Source: Rhodobacteraceae bacterium UBA2553 (GTDB taxonomy: Bacteria > Pseudomonadota > Alphaproteobacteria > Rhodobacterales > Rhodobacteraceae). Taken from it: a stretch of 20,204 nucleotides of DNA. This document shows positions 8,562 to 15,312 of this stretch, one piece after another; the first letter of the stretch is position 1, and each line of letters begins with the position of its first letter. The notes beneath the pieces are model-generated. The model was given only the letters and a program-made list of their open reading frames with translations. It was not told the origin of the DNA and did not search any database. The stretch spans positions 901-21,104 of the forward strand of contig DDMF01000125.1 of NCBI GenBank assembly GCA_002340515.1, read 5' to 3'. The translations under genes were made by a program, and so were the position numbers.

Positions 8562-10202
8562 TCAGGCTTTCCAAGCGAGTTTATGAAGTTCCAAAAACAT
8601 TGAGGGATGCGCATCAGCCCCCATGACCCCTGACGCAGACGCACGGAAAATCGAGCGCCAGTAAGGCTGTATAACCACACCTTGATCAACCATAAGTCCT
8701 TCAATCTTCGCCATAATCTCTCGACGCTTTCCAACAGATGCGACGCCGTTTGCGGATTTCAACAAACTGTCAAACCTGGGATTGTTAAACCCGCTTTCAT
8801 TCCATGCCACACCACTTTGGTACGCCAGGCCCAACAATTGCACACCAAGTGGTCTGTGGTTCCAATTGGTTGAACTAAAGGGATACTTGCTCCAGTCGTT
8901 CCAATAGGTGCTGCCCGGCAATACCGTGCGCTTCACCTTGAAACCAGCATCGCGCAATTGCGCCGCCACAGCATCAGTGGTGTCTTTGCGCCAACTGTCA
9001 TCAATCGAGAAAAGCTCATGCTCATAATTCAGCATTCCAGCCTGCTTCATAAGGGATCTGGCTGCCGCAGGATCGAATGTCGGTTTGCCAATATCTGCGT
9101 AATCTGAATGGATCGGGGCGACGTGGTGGTTTTCAGCCGGAATTCCATGCCCAGCGATCCCCAATTCCAAGCAGATTGAGTTGTCGACGGCCATCGCCAA
9201 AGCCCGCCGGACGCGCACATCCTTATAGGGTTTGACCCCGTTCACCACAGCCTGTTGATTGGTCCGAATAACAATCGTCGACGAGGACGCAACCTGGGAC
9301 ACCCCCCAGCCAAGTTGCTCAAACCGCTTTTTATGAACGCCCTCGGTTTCATAAATGACATCGACATCGCCCAACCGGGCCGCAGCATACCAAGCCACGG
9401 GGTCCGTTCCCAAATCAATAAACTCAATACGATCCAAAAATGCGCCACCCCCCTCACCCCACCATCGGTGATCCTTATTGCGCACCAACACCGCTTTCAC
9501 CCCGACATCGTGTCGCTCTGGCAAATAGGGCCCGGTGCCGATCGGATTTGACATCATCGTTTTCACACTGAAGCTGGGGTGAACAATGGCGGCCGGATAA
9601 TCCGACATGCTGGCAATCAGCGTGATATCGGAGGACAGCAAACTCAGAACAACTCTGTCCTCCCCTTCAACCCGGATCGCGCCGCGTCGCGCTTTGCCCG
9701 TTGCGGTGTCAACAAGCGGTTGCATGCGCGCCGCCATAGAGTTTCCCTCTACGTTTTTGTCACACCAACGCTCGATATTCCACGCAACATCATCAGCGGT
9801 GAAGGGATCGCCGTTGTTCCATTTCACGCCCTTGCGCACAAAAAGCACGTACTCCGTGGCATCCTCATTTACAGACCAGCCTGAAAGCAGCTGTCCGCGG
9901 AATGTACCATCGGGCTGATACTCGACAAGATTTTCCAACCAACCCGATGAGATTGTCGCAAGCTCTGTCCAATCGAAGACACGAGGGTCTTTAAGTTCCT
10001 TCACACTCATCTGAATGCGCATCGCGCCCCCCACAAGCGGCGTTGCGTCCTGCGCCATCGCCGGGGGTGCCAAGCCAAGGAGCCCGTACGCCGTGGCAGA
10101 TGTGGCCCCAAATGTGCTCGCCAGAGCAAGAAACTCTCTTCTATCCAGATTGGACCGTGCCCCTGTCAGCACCTTCGCCCGCTTGCGCCCATCTTGGTGC
10201 AA
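8562..10202 (-). CDS. Tat-exported ABC transporter substrate-binding protein, family 5 (peptide/nickel type)
   Basis: This is a 546-residue periplasmic binding protein. Residues 20-25 (DRREFL) followed by a moderately hydrophobic stretch and AMAQ near 50 form a twin-arginine signal, so it is probably exported folded. The family-5 pattern is clear: a region starting LVEYQPDGTF, the GVKWNNGDPFTADDVAWNIER segment at about 125-145, and DVRVRRALAMAVD in the second lobe. Family members bind oligopeptides, nickel or heme, or opines; the ligand cannot be read here. No permease or ATPase gene is adjacent, which is unusual. The start is a TTG preceded by a G-rich GGGGGGA; a GTG at 10172 is an alternative that keeps the Tat motif. 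It is the promoter-proximal gene of the minus-strand array, 92 bases before the flavocytochrome, and diverges from the PDZ-type caspase gene. Confidence 0.88.
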   Translation of the reverse strand: MHQDGRKRAKVLTGARSNLDRREFLALASTFGATSATAYGLLGLAPPAMAQDATPLVGGAMRIQMSVKELKDPRVFDWTELATISSGWLENLVEYQPDGTFRGQLLSGWSVNEDATEYVLFVRKGVKWNNGDPFTADDVAWNIERWCDKNVEGNSMAARMQPLVDTATGKARRGAIRVEGEDRVVLSLLSSDITLIASMSDYPAAIVHPSFSVKTMMSNPIGTGPYLPERHDVGVKAVLVRNKDHRWWGEGGGAFLDRIEFIDLGTDPVAWYAAARLGDVDVIYETEGVHKKRFEQLGWGVSQVASSSTIVIRTNQQAVVNGVKPYKDVRVRRALAMAVDNSICLELGIAGHGIPAENHHVAPIHSDYADIGKPTFDPAAARSLMKQAGMLNYEHELFSIDDSWRKDTTDAVAAQLRDAGFKVKRTVLPGSTYWNDWSKYPFSSTNWNHRPLGVQLLGLAYQSGVAWNESGFNNPRFDSLLKSANGVASVGKRREIMAKIEGLMVDQGVVIQPYWRSIFRASASGVMGADAHPSMFLELHKLAWKA

Positions 10203-10312
10203 TTGATCCCCCCATCCCTGAACTTCATTTTCAACATTCTGAGTTTCAGGAAAGCATAATCCGCTTCCGCGTTATCGCAACCACAATCTATTTGAAGGGC
10301 ACCGTATCAATT

Positions 10313-10337
10313 CCGTGCCCCGGCACCGCGGTCACGG
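10313..10337. promoter_or_regulatory. Imperfect palindrome, candidate operator
   Basis: CCGTGCCC (10313-10320) and GGTCACGG (10330-10337) are inverted with seven of eight positions pairing. The palindrome sits directly upstream of the -35 box of the PDZ-type caspase gene, in the 195-base gap between two divergent genes. Its position suits a transcription factor controlling one or both directions. No known regulator consensus was recognised. Confidence 0.4.
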
Positions 10338-10342
10338 TTAGA

Positions 10343-10370
10343 TTGACAACTTTGCGCAACACGCGATAAT
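10343..10370 (+). promoter_or_regulatory. Strong sigma70-type promoter for the PDZ-type caspase gene
   Basis: A consensus -35 box TTGACA (10343-10348) is followed after 16 bases by GATAAT (10365-10370), one mismatch from the -10 consensus. Transcription would start near 10377, leaving a leader of about 20 bases that just holds the GGAGG ribosome binding site at 10388-10392. Confidence 0.75.
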
Positions 10371-10397
10371 CGGGCCATTCCTGAGCCGGAGGATTTA

Positions 10398-11729
10398 ATG
10401 CGTCTGATTTTACCCTTGATGTTCTTATTGGGCTCTGCGGGCCATTCATTTGCGGGGAAGCAGGCGTTTGTTGTTGGGAATGCAACCTATAATTCTTTGC
10501 AGCATTTAGAGAACACAACGTCAGATGCTCATGCCTATAAATCCGCCTTTGAAAAGCTTGGCTACGATGTGTCCTATTTTGAAGACCTCGGTCAGGACGC
10601 GTTTGAAAACGCATTTGACGTGTTTCTGAGCGAAATCCAGGCCGGTGATGACATCGCTTTTGTCTTTTCGGGCCATGGATGGAGCGATGGGCAGGTCAAC
10701 TACCTTATCCCCACCGATGCGCCAACCGGCGGTTCAAATCGCAAACTTAAACGCAGCAGCCACGCCTTGAGCAACGGATCCTCTGGTGTCATCGACGAAA
10801 TAAAAGGGACCGGTGCCGCTTTGGTGCTCGCCATTATTGACGCCTGTCGGGACAATCCTTTTGAACCACCAAAGGGCACAAAATCAGCGGGCCTCACACG
10901 GGGTCTCGCACGGGTTGAGGCCGCACAAGAAACCTTTGTTATCTTTTCAGCAGGCGAAGGGCAGCAAGCTTTGGATCGGCTGCCAAATGACAGCGACAGC
11001 GAGAAGCTGTCCGTCTTCACAAGGAATTTCCTGCCAAGGCTGACATCAGGTATGTATCTGGAAGATGCGATATCCGAAGCGCAAGTTGCAACAGCAGCAC
11101 AAGCGCGAACAGTAAACGGGCATCTGCAACACCCGGCATATTACGATCAGACCTTGGGCAAGACCTGTATTTCTGATGAGTGCGGGCCGGTAAAAATTGC
11201 GCTCGCACGCCCCGCCACCGCAAATGCACAATGTGACGCGCTCTATAATGAGGCAAAAGCCTTGGGTCAGTGCTTTGCCTATCAAGCGTTTCTTGACACC
11301 TGCACCGACCATAAATTTGCGCCTTTTGCGCATTCCTTTTTGACAAGCACCTGCGCGCCAGAAACAAAAGCCTCGCTCGTCGAACCAGCCCCCGTCGACC
11401 TAAGCACAGCCGGGGTGCTGGATGACCTGGATGTGGCAGGAACCGTTCGGGGATTATTGCTAAGTGATTTGACAGGCGCCGTAAGGGGAAAACTGTCCCT
11501 AAAGGCGTCGATTGAGGGCGCGGTGGTTCTGGGTTTCGACAATACAGACCCCAAGAACCTTCAGCGTTTCAAAACAGGCGATGTCATCATCGCGGTTGGC
11601 GAACGAAGCGTCATCTCATTCGAAGACGCGAGGCTATTTGTAATTCACGAACGGTTGCGCGGTAAAAAATCGGTTACACTTTCAGTCCTGAGAAACGGCA
11701 AAAAGCTTGTTTTGGATCTGGTGTTATAA
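10398..11729 (+). CDS. Caspase-like (peptidase C14) exported protein with C-terminal PDZ-like domain
   Basis: This 443-residue protein has a short signal peptide (1-19, ending HSFAG). The caspase core has KQAFVVGNATY, the catalytic His in FSGHG (H93) and the catalytic Cys in IIDACRDNPF (C150). A cysteine-containing stretch (C257, C262, C279, C292, C302, C319) follows, suggesting disulfides and an oxidising compartment. Residues 352-443 look like a PDZ domain: LLLSDLTGAVRG, then AVVLGF, FKTGDVIIAVGE, VTLSVLRNGKK and LDLVL. This arrangement recalls the C-terminal PDZ of DegP/HtrA proteases, where such domains select or present substrates. The start is well supported: GGAGG at 10388-10392, five bases upstream, and a near-consensus promoter. 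It diverges from the solute-binding protein gene and converges on the fourth caspase gene. It appears to be monocistronic. Confidence 0.9.
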   Translation: MRLILPLMFLLGSAGHSFAGKQAFVVGNATYNSLQHLENTTSDAHAYKSAFEKLGYDVSYFEDLGQDAFENAFDVFLSEIQAGDDIAFVFSGHGWSDGQVNYLIPTDAPTGGSNRKLKRSSHALSNGSSGVIDEIKGTGAALVLAIIDACRDNPFEPPKGTKSAGLTRGLARVEAAQETFVIFSAGEGQQALDRLPNDSDSEKLSVFTRNFLPRLTSGMYLEDAISEAQVATAAQARTVNGHLQHPAYYDQTLGKTCISDECGPVKIALARPATANAQCDALYNEAKALGQCFAYQAFLDTCTDHKFAPFAHSFLTSTCAPETKASLVEPAPVDLSTAGVLDDLDVAGTVRGLLLSDLTGAVRGKLSLKASIEGAVVLGFDNTDPKNLQRFKTGDVIIAVGERSVISFEDARLFVIHERLRGKKSVTLSVLRNGKKLVLDLVL

Positions 11730-12043
11730 CCCAGCCTGCTATGTCAGCCAGATCCGGATCCGCGTCTTTCGGCACGTCACCACCCGAGTTAGCCATCCTT
11801 TAAACACCTTTTCAGCGATCAACGTCTTACCGTATCCCCCTACGTCCTGCATGAGGTTCAAGCACGGAAACACTTTCGGCCATGGACACAGCAAGACACA
11901 CTCCATTGCGCATTCTACGCCGCGACCTGATCCCGTGGTAAATGTTCATCACGATCGCTACTCAAATAAATACAACGACACAAACTCATGGGCCTGAGGT
12001 CACGGTGACCATCAACACCGTCACCTCTCATGAAATTGCAAAC
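11730..12043. other. Non-coding gap between two convergent caspase-like genes
   Basis: This 314-base stretch holds no convincing gene. A 55-codon minus-strand frame (stop 11739-11741, ATG 11906) lacks a ribosome binding site and was not recognised. A palindrome GATCCGGATC lies at 11751-11760. The only strong structure is the stem-loop near 12 kb, listed separately. A plus-strand frame starting at 11942 runs far into the fourth caspase gene and is antisense to it, so it is not a gene. The stretch could be decayed coding sequence or a scar of past rearrangement. Confidence 0.5.
11996..12027. terminator. Stem-loop downstream of fourth caspase gene, possible terminator
   Basis: GAGGTCACGGTG (11996-12007) pairs with CACCGTCACCTC (12016-12027) at 11 of 12 positions around an eight-base loop. 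An overlapping perfect palindrome GGTCACGGTGACC lies at 11998-12010. The stem is 16 bases past the minus-strand stop at 12044. No T-run follows on either strand, so it may act as a 3' stabilising hairpin or a protein-binding site instead of an intrinsic terminator. Confidence 0.4.
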
Positions 12044-13471
12044 TCAGTTCAGGCTGTAATTTGGGATCACCTCAAGCAACTGAAGCCTGTCGAGAACCTC
12101 CAAAGTCAAACCATTGTCCACAAGCCCATTCTGTGCGGAATAGGCGCTCAAAGCGGCCTGGCTTTTTTGGCCAAAATCACCATCAATTTTTCCGTTATAG
12201 ACACCATATTCTGCAAGTCTCTGTTGCACCTGCTTGAACTCAGCTTTCTTAAAAAGTACCGAAAAATCGGTCCCCTGAAGATTGACCCGCGATTGCAAAT
12301 TGCCCCGAGCGCGCGCCTGGTTCAACAAGGCGGTCCCAACAACAAAATCCTGCTCGACCCCCTGGCCATTCAGATACATGACACCCAGATTATTGATCGC
12401 ATGTATATACCCTTGATCCGCAGCGATTTTGTAATGTGGAATGGATGCTTCGTATTGGCCCGAAGCATCCAAAGCGCGTGCCAGATTATGGGAAAAACGG
12501 GCATGGTTTGGCGAGGCGTCCAGCGCGGCACGGCAGGCTGGAATAGCTGCCTTGGTGTCAATCAGATCAAATTCAACACCGGGCACGTTTACATTGTTCA
12601 GCGGGTCAGCCGCGAGGTGGTCGCAACGATGTGGTTCCGGGTTCTTGAAATAGAAATCATCGGACAACTTCACAAGATATTCCGGCTTTTGTGCGCCATT
12701 TGTGGTGCCAATGACGTCGGCTGCCACTTGCCGAAACAACTTTCCAACCTCAAGCCCGGGTTCCTCGATCCGTTCAAGCAGAGCTTGCGTGTAAGGGCTG
12801 TTATCTCCTCCAGTGCCATCCAATGCAACACGTCCCGGCGCAGCCGCATATGAGACAATTGTGCCGTAGGTGTTGAACTCGGCGACGTTCAGATCCGCGT
12901 CATCAACGATTGAACCGATGCTCGCCAAACCCCGCCCGGTCTGAAGGTTTACACCTTCGTTTTCAGCAGCCACTTGCAATTGCTCAAGGAAGGGATTGTC
13001 GCGGCAGGCATCCAGTACAAGGATCTTGGTTTTGGACAAGCGGTCCATCCTGTTTGCAAGACGGGCAAGCTCGAATGTCTGCTTTTTAAACTCTACGGTT
13101 GTCGAAAGACTGGCATCTATTGGAATAAGGAAGTTCGCATTTTCAAGCTGAATGCTATGGCCCGCGTAATAAAAAACCGCGACATCCGCATCCAAAAGGC
13201 GGTCAACAAAATCCAACTCTGCTGATCGAAGCGCATCAAATGTTGGATCAATCACCTCAAGAACATCGAAACCCAACCGCGTCAGCGCCGCCGCCATCGC
13301 CGTGGCATCATTGCGAGGGTTCAGCAACGGCTGCACGTTTTCATAGGCCCCAACCCCAATCACCAGTGCCACGCGTTTTTGCGTGCCATTGATGACGTTG
13401 ACTTGGGCGTTCGCGGCGCTGTTCCAGCCAAGCATAAGAACCAATGCGATGAAAACGATCAGCTGTCTCAT
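12044..13471 (-). CDS. Caspase-like (peptidase C14) protein with Sel1 repeat and peptidoglycan-binding-like C-terminus
   Basis: This is a 475-residue exported protein. The start is ATG 13471, with GGAGG at 13479-13483 (seven-base spacing). Upstream in-frame codons to 13543 lack such a site and would bury the signal peptide (residues 1-22, ending ANAQ). The caspase core has KRVALVIGVGAY, the catalytic His in YYAGHS (H105; Ser replaces the usual Gly) and the catalytic Cys in LDACRDNPF (C156). TPR/Sel1-like repeats span about 305-390 (for example NNLGVMYLNGQGVEQD). Residues 412-465 match the PG_binding_1 pattern: VQQRLAEYGVYNGKIDG, then DFGQKSQAALSAY and NGL. This would let the protein hold onto peptidoglycan. 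It follows the lipoprotein gene after 74 bases and is probably co-transcribed with it. Base composition looks more AT-rich than in the housekeeping genes to the right. Confidence 0.9.
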   Translation of the reverse strand: MRQLIVFIALVLMLGWNSAANAQVNVINGTQKRVALVIGVGAYENVQPLLNPRNDATAMAAALTRLGFDVLEVIDPTFDALRSAELDFVDRLLDADVAVFYYAGHSIQLENANFLIPIDASLSTTVEFKKQTFELARLANRMDRLSKTKILVLDACRDNPFLEQLQVAAENEGVNLQTGRGLASIGSIVDDADLNVAEFNTYGTIVSYAAAPGRVALDGTGGDNSPYTQALLERIEEPGLEVGKLFRQVAADVIGTTNGAQKPEYLVKLSDDFYFKNPEPHRCDHLAADPLNNVNVPGVEFDLIDTKAAIPACRAALDASPNHARFSHNLARALDASGQYEASIPHYKIAADQGYIHAINNLGVMYLNGQGVEQDFVVGTALLNQARARGNLQSRVNLQGTDFSVLFKKAEFKQVQQRLAEYGVYNGKIDGDFGQKSQAALSAYSAQNGLVDNGLTLEVLDRLQLLEVIPNYSLN

Positions 13472-13478
13472 GTGATGT

Positions 13479-13483
13479 CCTCC
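13479..13483 (-). promoter_or_regulatory. Shine-Dalgarno site deciding the start of the Sel1-type caspase
   Basis: The minus strand reads GGAGG, seven bases before ATG 13471. It places the start directly before a typical signal peptide and argues against the 24-codon longer frame starting at 13543. Confidence 0.75.
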
Positions 13484-13545
13484 GGAAGATTGCACAGATA
13501 AGCGATGCGCACCTGTGCGCAATTCATGGTCACAAAGCCGCAAGC

Positions 13546-14313
13546 CTACTGCGGGAAGCGTGATTGAAATTCATACACGGCCATGATGTCATCCGTGCTA
13601 GGACCAATTCCATATGCGGTTGTGCAGACGGGCCGGTTCAATGTGTTCACCCGCGTCGCAACCGCTGCCTTGCTTGTTGCGCCAGCCGGTGCAGAGGCCG
13701 GTTTCACCAGCTTGAGCTGCGATTTCGTCTGGGCTTGGTACGGCAGACTAACGGATGGCCCCTTTTCATAGTTCCAACATTTCACATTATCCCCCTGAGC
13801 ATTGTCCAAACGCTGGCCGTTTACCATCATTTCGCTGACCCTTTGACATTCCTTAAGAACCGCGCCTTCTAGGAAACATCCATCAATCGGGTGATAGTTA
13901 AGCGCACAATCCCGCCATGGTTTCCCGTTTGCAAAACAGCTTGTCGCGGTTTTTGCATAGGCGACCAAATCGAGGTTGGTCGGTGTTGACCCGCCAACCG
14001 GGCGCCCGGTGTCAGGCTCGAACCGTGTATACAACATCGTGTTTGCAACATCATCTGGATCAAGTTCAGCCCGGAGCTGTTCCTCGCGTGCCTCAGGCAG
14101 GGTCCGGAAGAGTTCGTTGTAAATGACCAAATTCGCGATTGCTGTCTTATTAAACCCACGGCTCTCATAAACTGCCGCCGCTTCACGAATGACAGCTTCG
14201 GTATCTGCTTTTTGTGCCGCGGGTGGTGCCGTCTCAACGCAGCCGACCAATAGCCCAGTCAATATCACGGTAAGAGCGGCTTGTTTCGTCCGGATTGGCA
14301 TCGAAGGTTTCAT
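13546..14313 (-). CDS. Putative lipoprotein of unknown function
   Basis: This 255-residue protein has a lipoprotein signal: a basic start, a hydrophobic run and LVGC with the lipidated Cys at 25. It should be anchored to the inner or outer membrane with the rest in the periplasm. I do not recognise a family. Visible features are a helical first part (about 30-90), a Cys-containing middle (SCFANGKPWRDCALNYHP, then DGCFLEG, LKECQ and VKCWNYEKG) that could form disulfides, and a basic Ala/Thr-rich stretch near 200-225. A weak AAAGGG site precedes the ATG at 14313. It lies 74 bases upstream of the Sel1-type caspase on the same strand, so it is a candidate partner, inhibitor or activator of that protein. 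That role is inferred from position only. Confidence 0.75.
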   Translation of the reverse strand: MKPSMPIRTKQAALTVILTGLLVGCVETAPPAAQKADTEAVIREAAAVYESRGFNKTAIANLVIYNELFRTLPEAREEQLRAELDPDDVANTMLYTRFEPDTGRPVGGSTPTNLDLVAYAKTATSCFANGKPWRDCALNYHPIDGCFLEGAVLKECQRVSEMMVNGQRLDNAQGDNVKCWNYEKGPSVSLPYQAQTKSQLKLVKPASAPAGATSKAAVATRVNTLNRPVCTTAYGIGPSTDDIMAVYEFQSRFPQ

Positions 14314-14752
14314 GATTGCCCTTTCAAAGAATTTTGGCCCAGGAAAAAATTGCGCGGAACCTTAACCTGATCACGTTGCAACAGCGGCAATCAGAAAGCC
14401 AGAAGGTATCAAAATGGCAAGCACTTCACCTATGCTGGGTTGAACCAAACTGTCCCGCGCCACATCGGTTGAAACAACCGACATGTTTGGCGTCCTGCGC
14501 GCGCCCACTTTTGCCGCGTGGACCAGCCTGATAAAATCCAGAACGCGGCGATTTTTCACATCAGACAGCCCCTGCGCAACCAAAGCGGGCCCATGCTGCG
14601 GCAATGATGGGCAATGCGATGGGGCGACGTGATGGGGTGCCGTCAGGCGATCAAGTGTTTCTATTTGCACCCAGCCGTGGTTGCGGTGCGATCTCGGCAT
14701 TCAGCTTGCAATTCCCGGTGTCCCGTCCCAGAGTTTTTTGAGGGAGATGAAC
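14314..14752. other. Gap between lipoprotein gene and small secreted-protein gene
   Basis: This 439-base divergent gap must carry promoters for genes on both sides. I could not identify a convincing -35/-10 pair in either direction. The only possible gene is the doubtful 62-codon minus-strand frame listed separately. No repeat, tRNA or hairpin stands out. Confidence 0.45.
14371..14559 (-). CDS. Possible small membrane protein (doubtful)
   Basis: This 62-codon frame starts at GTG 14557-14559, with an AGGGG-like site nine bases upstream (14569-14573). The protein has a basic N-terminus (KNRRVLDFIRLVHAAK) and ends in one hydrophobic segment of about 17 residues, which would make it a tail-anchored or single-pass membrane protein. 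It is not recognised as any family. It sits alone 57 bases upstream of the lipoprotein gene on the same strand. It may be chance; codon use was not tested. Confidence 0.25.
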   Translation of the reverse strand: MKNRRVLDFIRLVHAAKVGARRTPNMSVVSTDVARDSLVQPSIGEVLAILIPSGFLIAAVAT

Positions 14753-15259
14753 ATGATCAAAGGTCGGCCTGTATCGCTCGTATTTGGCGGGATCGCACTC
14801 TCGGCGGCCCTTTGGTCCCTGCCCGCAAGTGCCGATGTGCCGCTTCAAGGTCTGCGACATAAGCTCGGGGACACAGACGATCATTGGCGCCTTGATGATC
14901 AGGATCCGCTGGTTTTGTCCGTGTTTCAGGGGCAATCCGAAATTCCTTACGCGCGGTATAAACTGACAGGCTGTCGTTTTTGCTCTGGCGAAGACGATAA
15001 TTGTGAGAAGGATGGCATTGCGGAAATCAATTTCATCTCACAGCCTTATGAGCCAATTTTGGCGGTCACCTGCCATGTTGGCGCACACAGCCAGCGCCTG
15101 CAAATTCTAACACCTTCGCAGAACCAAAATAGTGCCGCCTATCGTGCCACTGGGGACTATTATATTATGTATGAGCAAGCCCCAGACCATCTCATGATCA
15201 GCTATGACATGAAAAAAGGTGACGGCACTTATACGCAAACGATTGATATCTGGCCGTAA
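14753..15259 (+). CDS. Small secreted protein of unknown function
   Basis: This 168-residue protein has a clear signal peptide (1-24, ending PASAD). I chose ATG 14753 because AGGGAG at 14741-14746 is six bases upstream; the ATG at 14747 would abut that site and a frame from 14681 has no site. The mature part contains CRFC, then a Cys in DDNCEKDG and another in VTCHVG, so two disulfides are possible. The rest looks beta-rich (for example YYIMYEQAPDHLMISYDM). No family was recognised. It converges with rlmE, 53 bases away. CRFC resembles a metal or thiol motif, but the exported location favours disulfides. Confidence 0.7.
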   Translation: MIKGRPVSLVFGGIALSAALWSLPASADVPLQGLRHKLGDTDDHWRLDDQDPLVLSVFQGQSEIPYARYKLTGCRFCSGEDDNCEKDGIAEINFISQPYEPILAVTCHVGAHSQRLQILTPSQNQNSAAYRATGDYYIMYEQAPDHLMISYDMKKGDGTYTQTIDIWP

Positions 15260-15265
15260 CCATCA

Positions 15266-15285
15266 GCGTGTTGAACCAATCACGC
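15266..15285. terminator. Weak hairpin between convergent genes
   Basis: GCGTG (15266-15270) and CACGC (15281-15285) form a five-base stem around a ten-base loop in the short gap between two convergent genes. TTTT follows a few bases later on the plus strand. A weak terminator is possible but the structure is small. Confidence 0.3.
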
Positions 15286-15312
15286 GCCCATTTTCCAGCC
15301 TTAAACCCACTG

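Noticed and set aside
11850..11880. GGTTCAAGC, resembling a tRNA T-loop
   Set aside because: No matching acceptor, D-arm or anticodon stem could be folded around it on either strand.
11942..12853. A 303-codon plus-strand frame starting in the gap and running into the fourth caspase gene
   Set aside because: It is antisense to a well-supported caspase with signal peptide, catalytic motifs and ribosome binding site. Its own translation has no recognisable domain and no good ribosome binding site.
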